A DNA stretch of 64,000 nt, from positions 5,967,001 to 6,031,000 of the forward strand of contig NZ_CP025113.1 of the NCBI RefSeq assembly GCF_002831585.1. The letters are read 5' to 3'. The notes below the pieces were generated by a model, which made no database searches, was not told the DNA's origin, and saw nothing but the letters and a program-made list of their open reading frames with translations. A program made the translations under genes and the position numbers. Origin of the DNA: Bradyrhizobium sp. SK17 (GTDB taxonomy: Bacteria; Pseudomonadota; Alphaproteobacteria; Rhizobiales; Xanthobacteraceae). Of this stretch, positions 63,924 to 64,000 are shown piece after piece (the stretch's first letter is position 1; every line of letters starts with the position of its first letter).

Positions 63924-64000
63924 GGTTCTTGTGTTGACGCGTTTTCTTCACGCGAACCGGTATCCACTTCGCTCGAAAACGCTCTAGCTGGCTCGTTTCG

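Overview
This window is a stretch of a high-GC alphaproteobacterial chromosome, most likely Bradyrhizobium or a close relative. The evidence is the GC-rich codon use, the protein families present (TAXI-type TRAP transport, IclR, LysR and LacI regulators, many acyl-CoA enzymes) and about a dozen interspersed inverted repeats of the kind scattered through Bradyrhizobium genomes. Genes are dense and mostly metabolic. I saw no tRNA, rRNA, insertion sequence, prophage or CRISPR array.

Region 1 (1-11 kb): the end of an MFS transporter, then a long minus-strand series for branched-chain and fatty acyl-CoA catabolism. In transcription order it is mmsA, an isobutyryl-CoA-type dehydrogenase, 3-hydroxyisobutyryl-CoA hydrolase, mmsB, an acyl-CoA synthetase, a MaoC hydratase, an SDR and a flavoprotein. 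A divergent LysR gene sits at the head. The first four genes together are the distal valine pathway.

Region 2 (11.8-21.9 kb): a TetR regulator, a hotdog thioesterase, an enoyl-CoA hydratase homologue, an IclR regulator, an alpha/beta hydrolase with a perfect palindrome in its promoter region, a DUF1349 protein, a YdeP/FdhF-type molybdopterin oxidoreductase, an orphan sensor kinase and an MFS transporter.

Region 3 (22-27.5 kb): a tightly overlapping five-gene minus-strand operon encoding a Tat-exported FAD oxidoreductase, a small integral membrane protein, a probable lipoprotein of unknown family, a short membrane protein and a membrane-anchored hydrolase. A separate polytopic membrane protein lies upstream. 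I cannot assign a function to this set.

Region 4 (27.5-29.6 kb): a stand-alone ParB/Srx-fold protein, then a short threonyl-tRNA synthetase paralogue lacking the TGS and editing domains. The synthetase is preceded by what looks like a complete ribosome-mediated attenuator: a leaderless promoter, a 25-codon leader peptide with a threonine run, and an intrinsic terminator. This is the most striking regulatory feature in the window.

Region 5 (29.9-48.9 kb): a thiolase, an MFS transporter, acetoacetate decarboxylase with a patatin-like lipase, and an IclR-centred block. That block holds an acyl-CoA carboxylase carboxyltransferase whose start overlaps the IclR gene, a divergent free-standing biotin carrier protein, a TAXI/TRAP transporter and a glutaminase fused to STAS and cyclic-nucleotide-binding domains. 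Three near-identical 15-bp palindromes flank the promoters of this block. It is followed by a CMD-family protein, an OB-fold/thiolase pair, an acyl-CoA dehydrogenase and a CoA transferase.

Region 6 (49-64 kb): an acyl-CoA synthetase and a thiolase, then a sugar-acid utilisation regulon. A LacI regulator is divergent from a seven-gene minus-strand run (ABC ATPase, binding protein, two permeases, a DenD-like dehydrogenase, KDG kinase, KDPG aldolase). It is followed on the plus strand by an IlvD/Edd dehydratase and two SDR dehydrogenases. Two related LacI-type operator candidates lie in its control regions.
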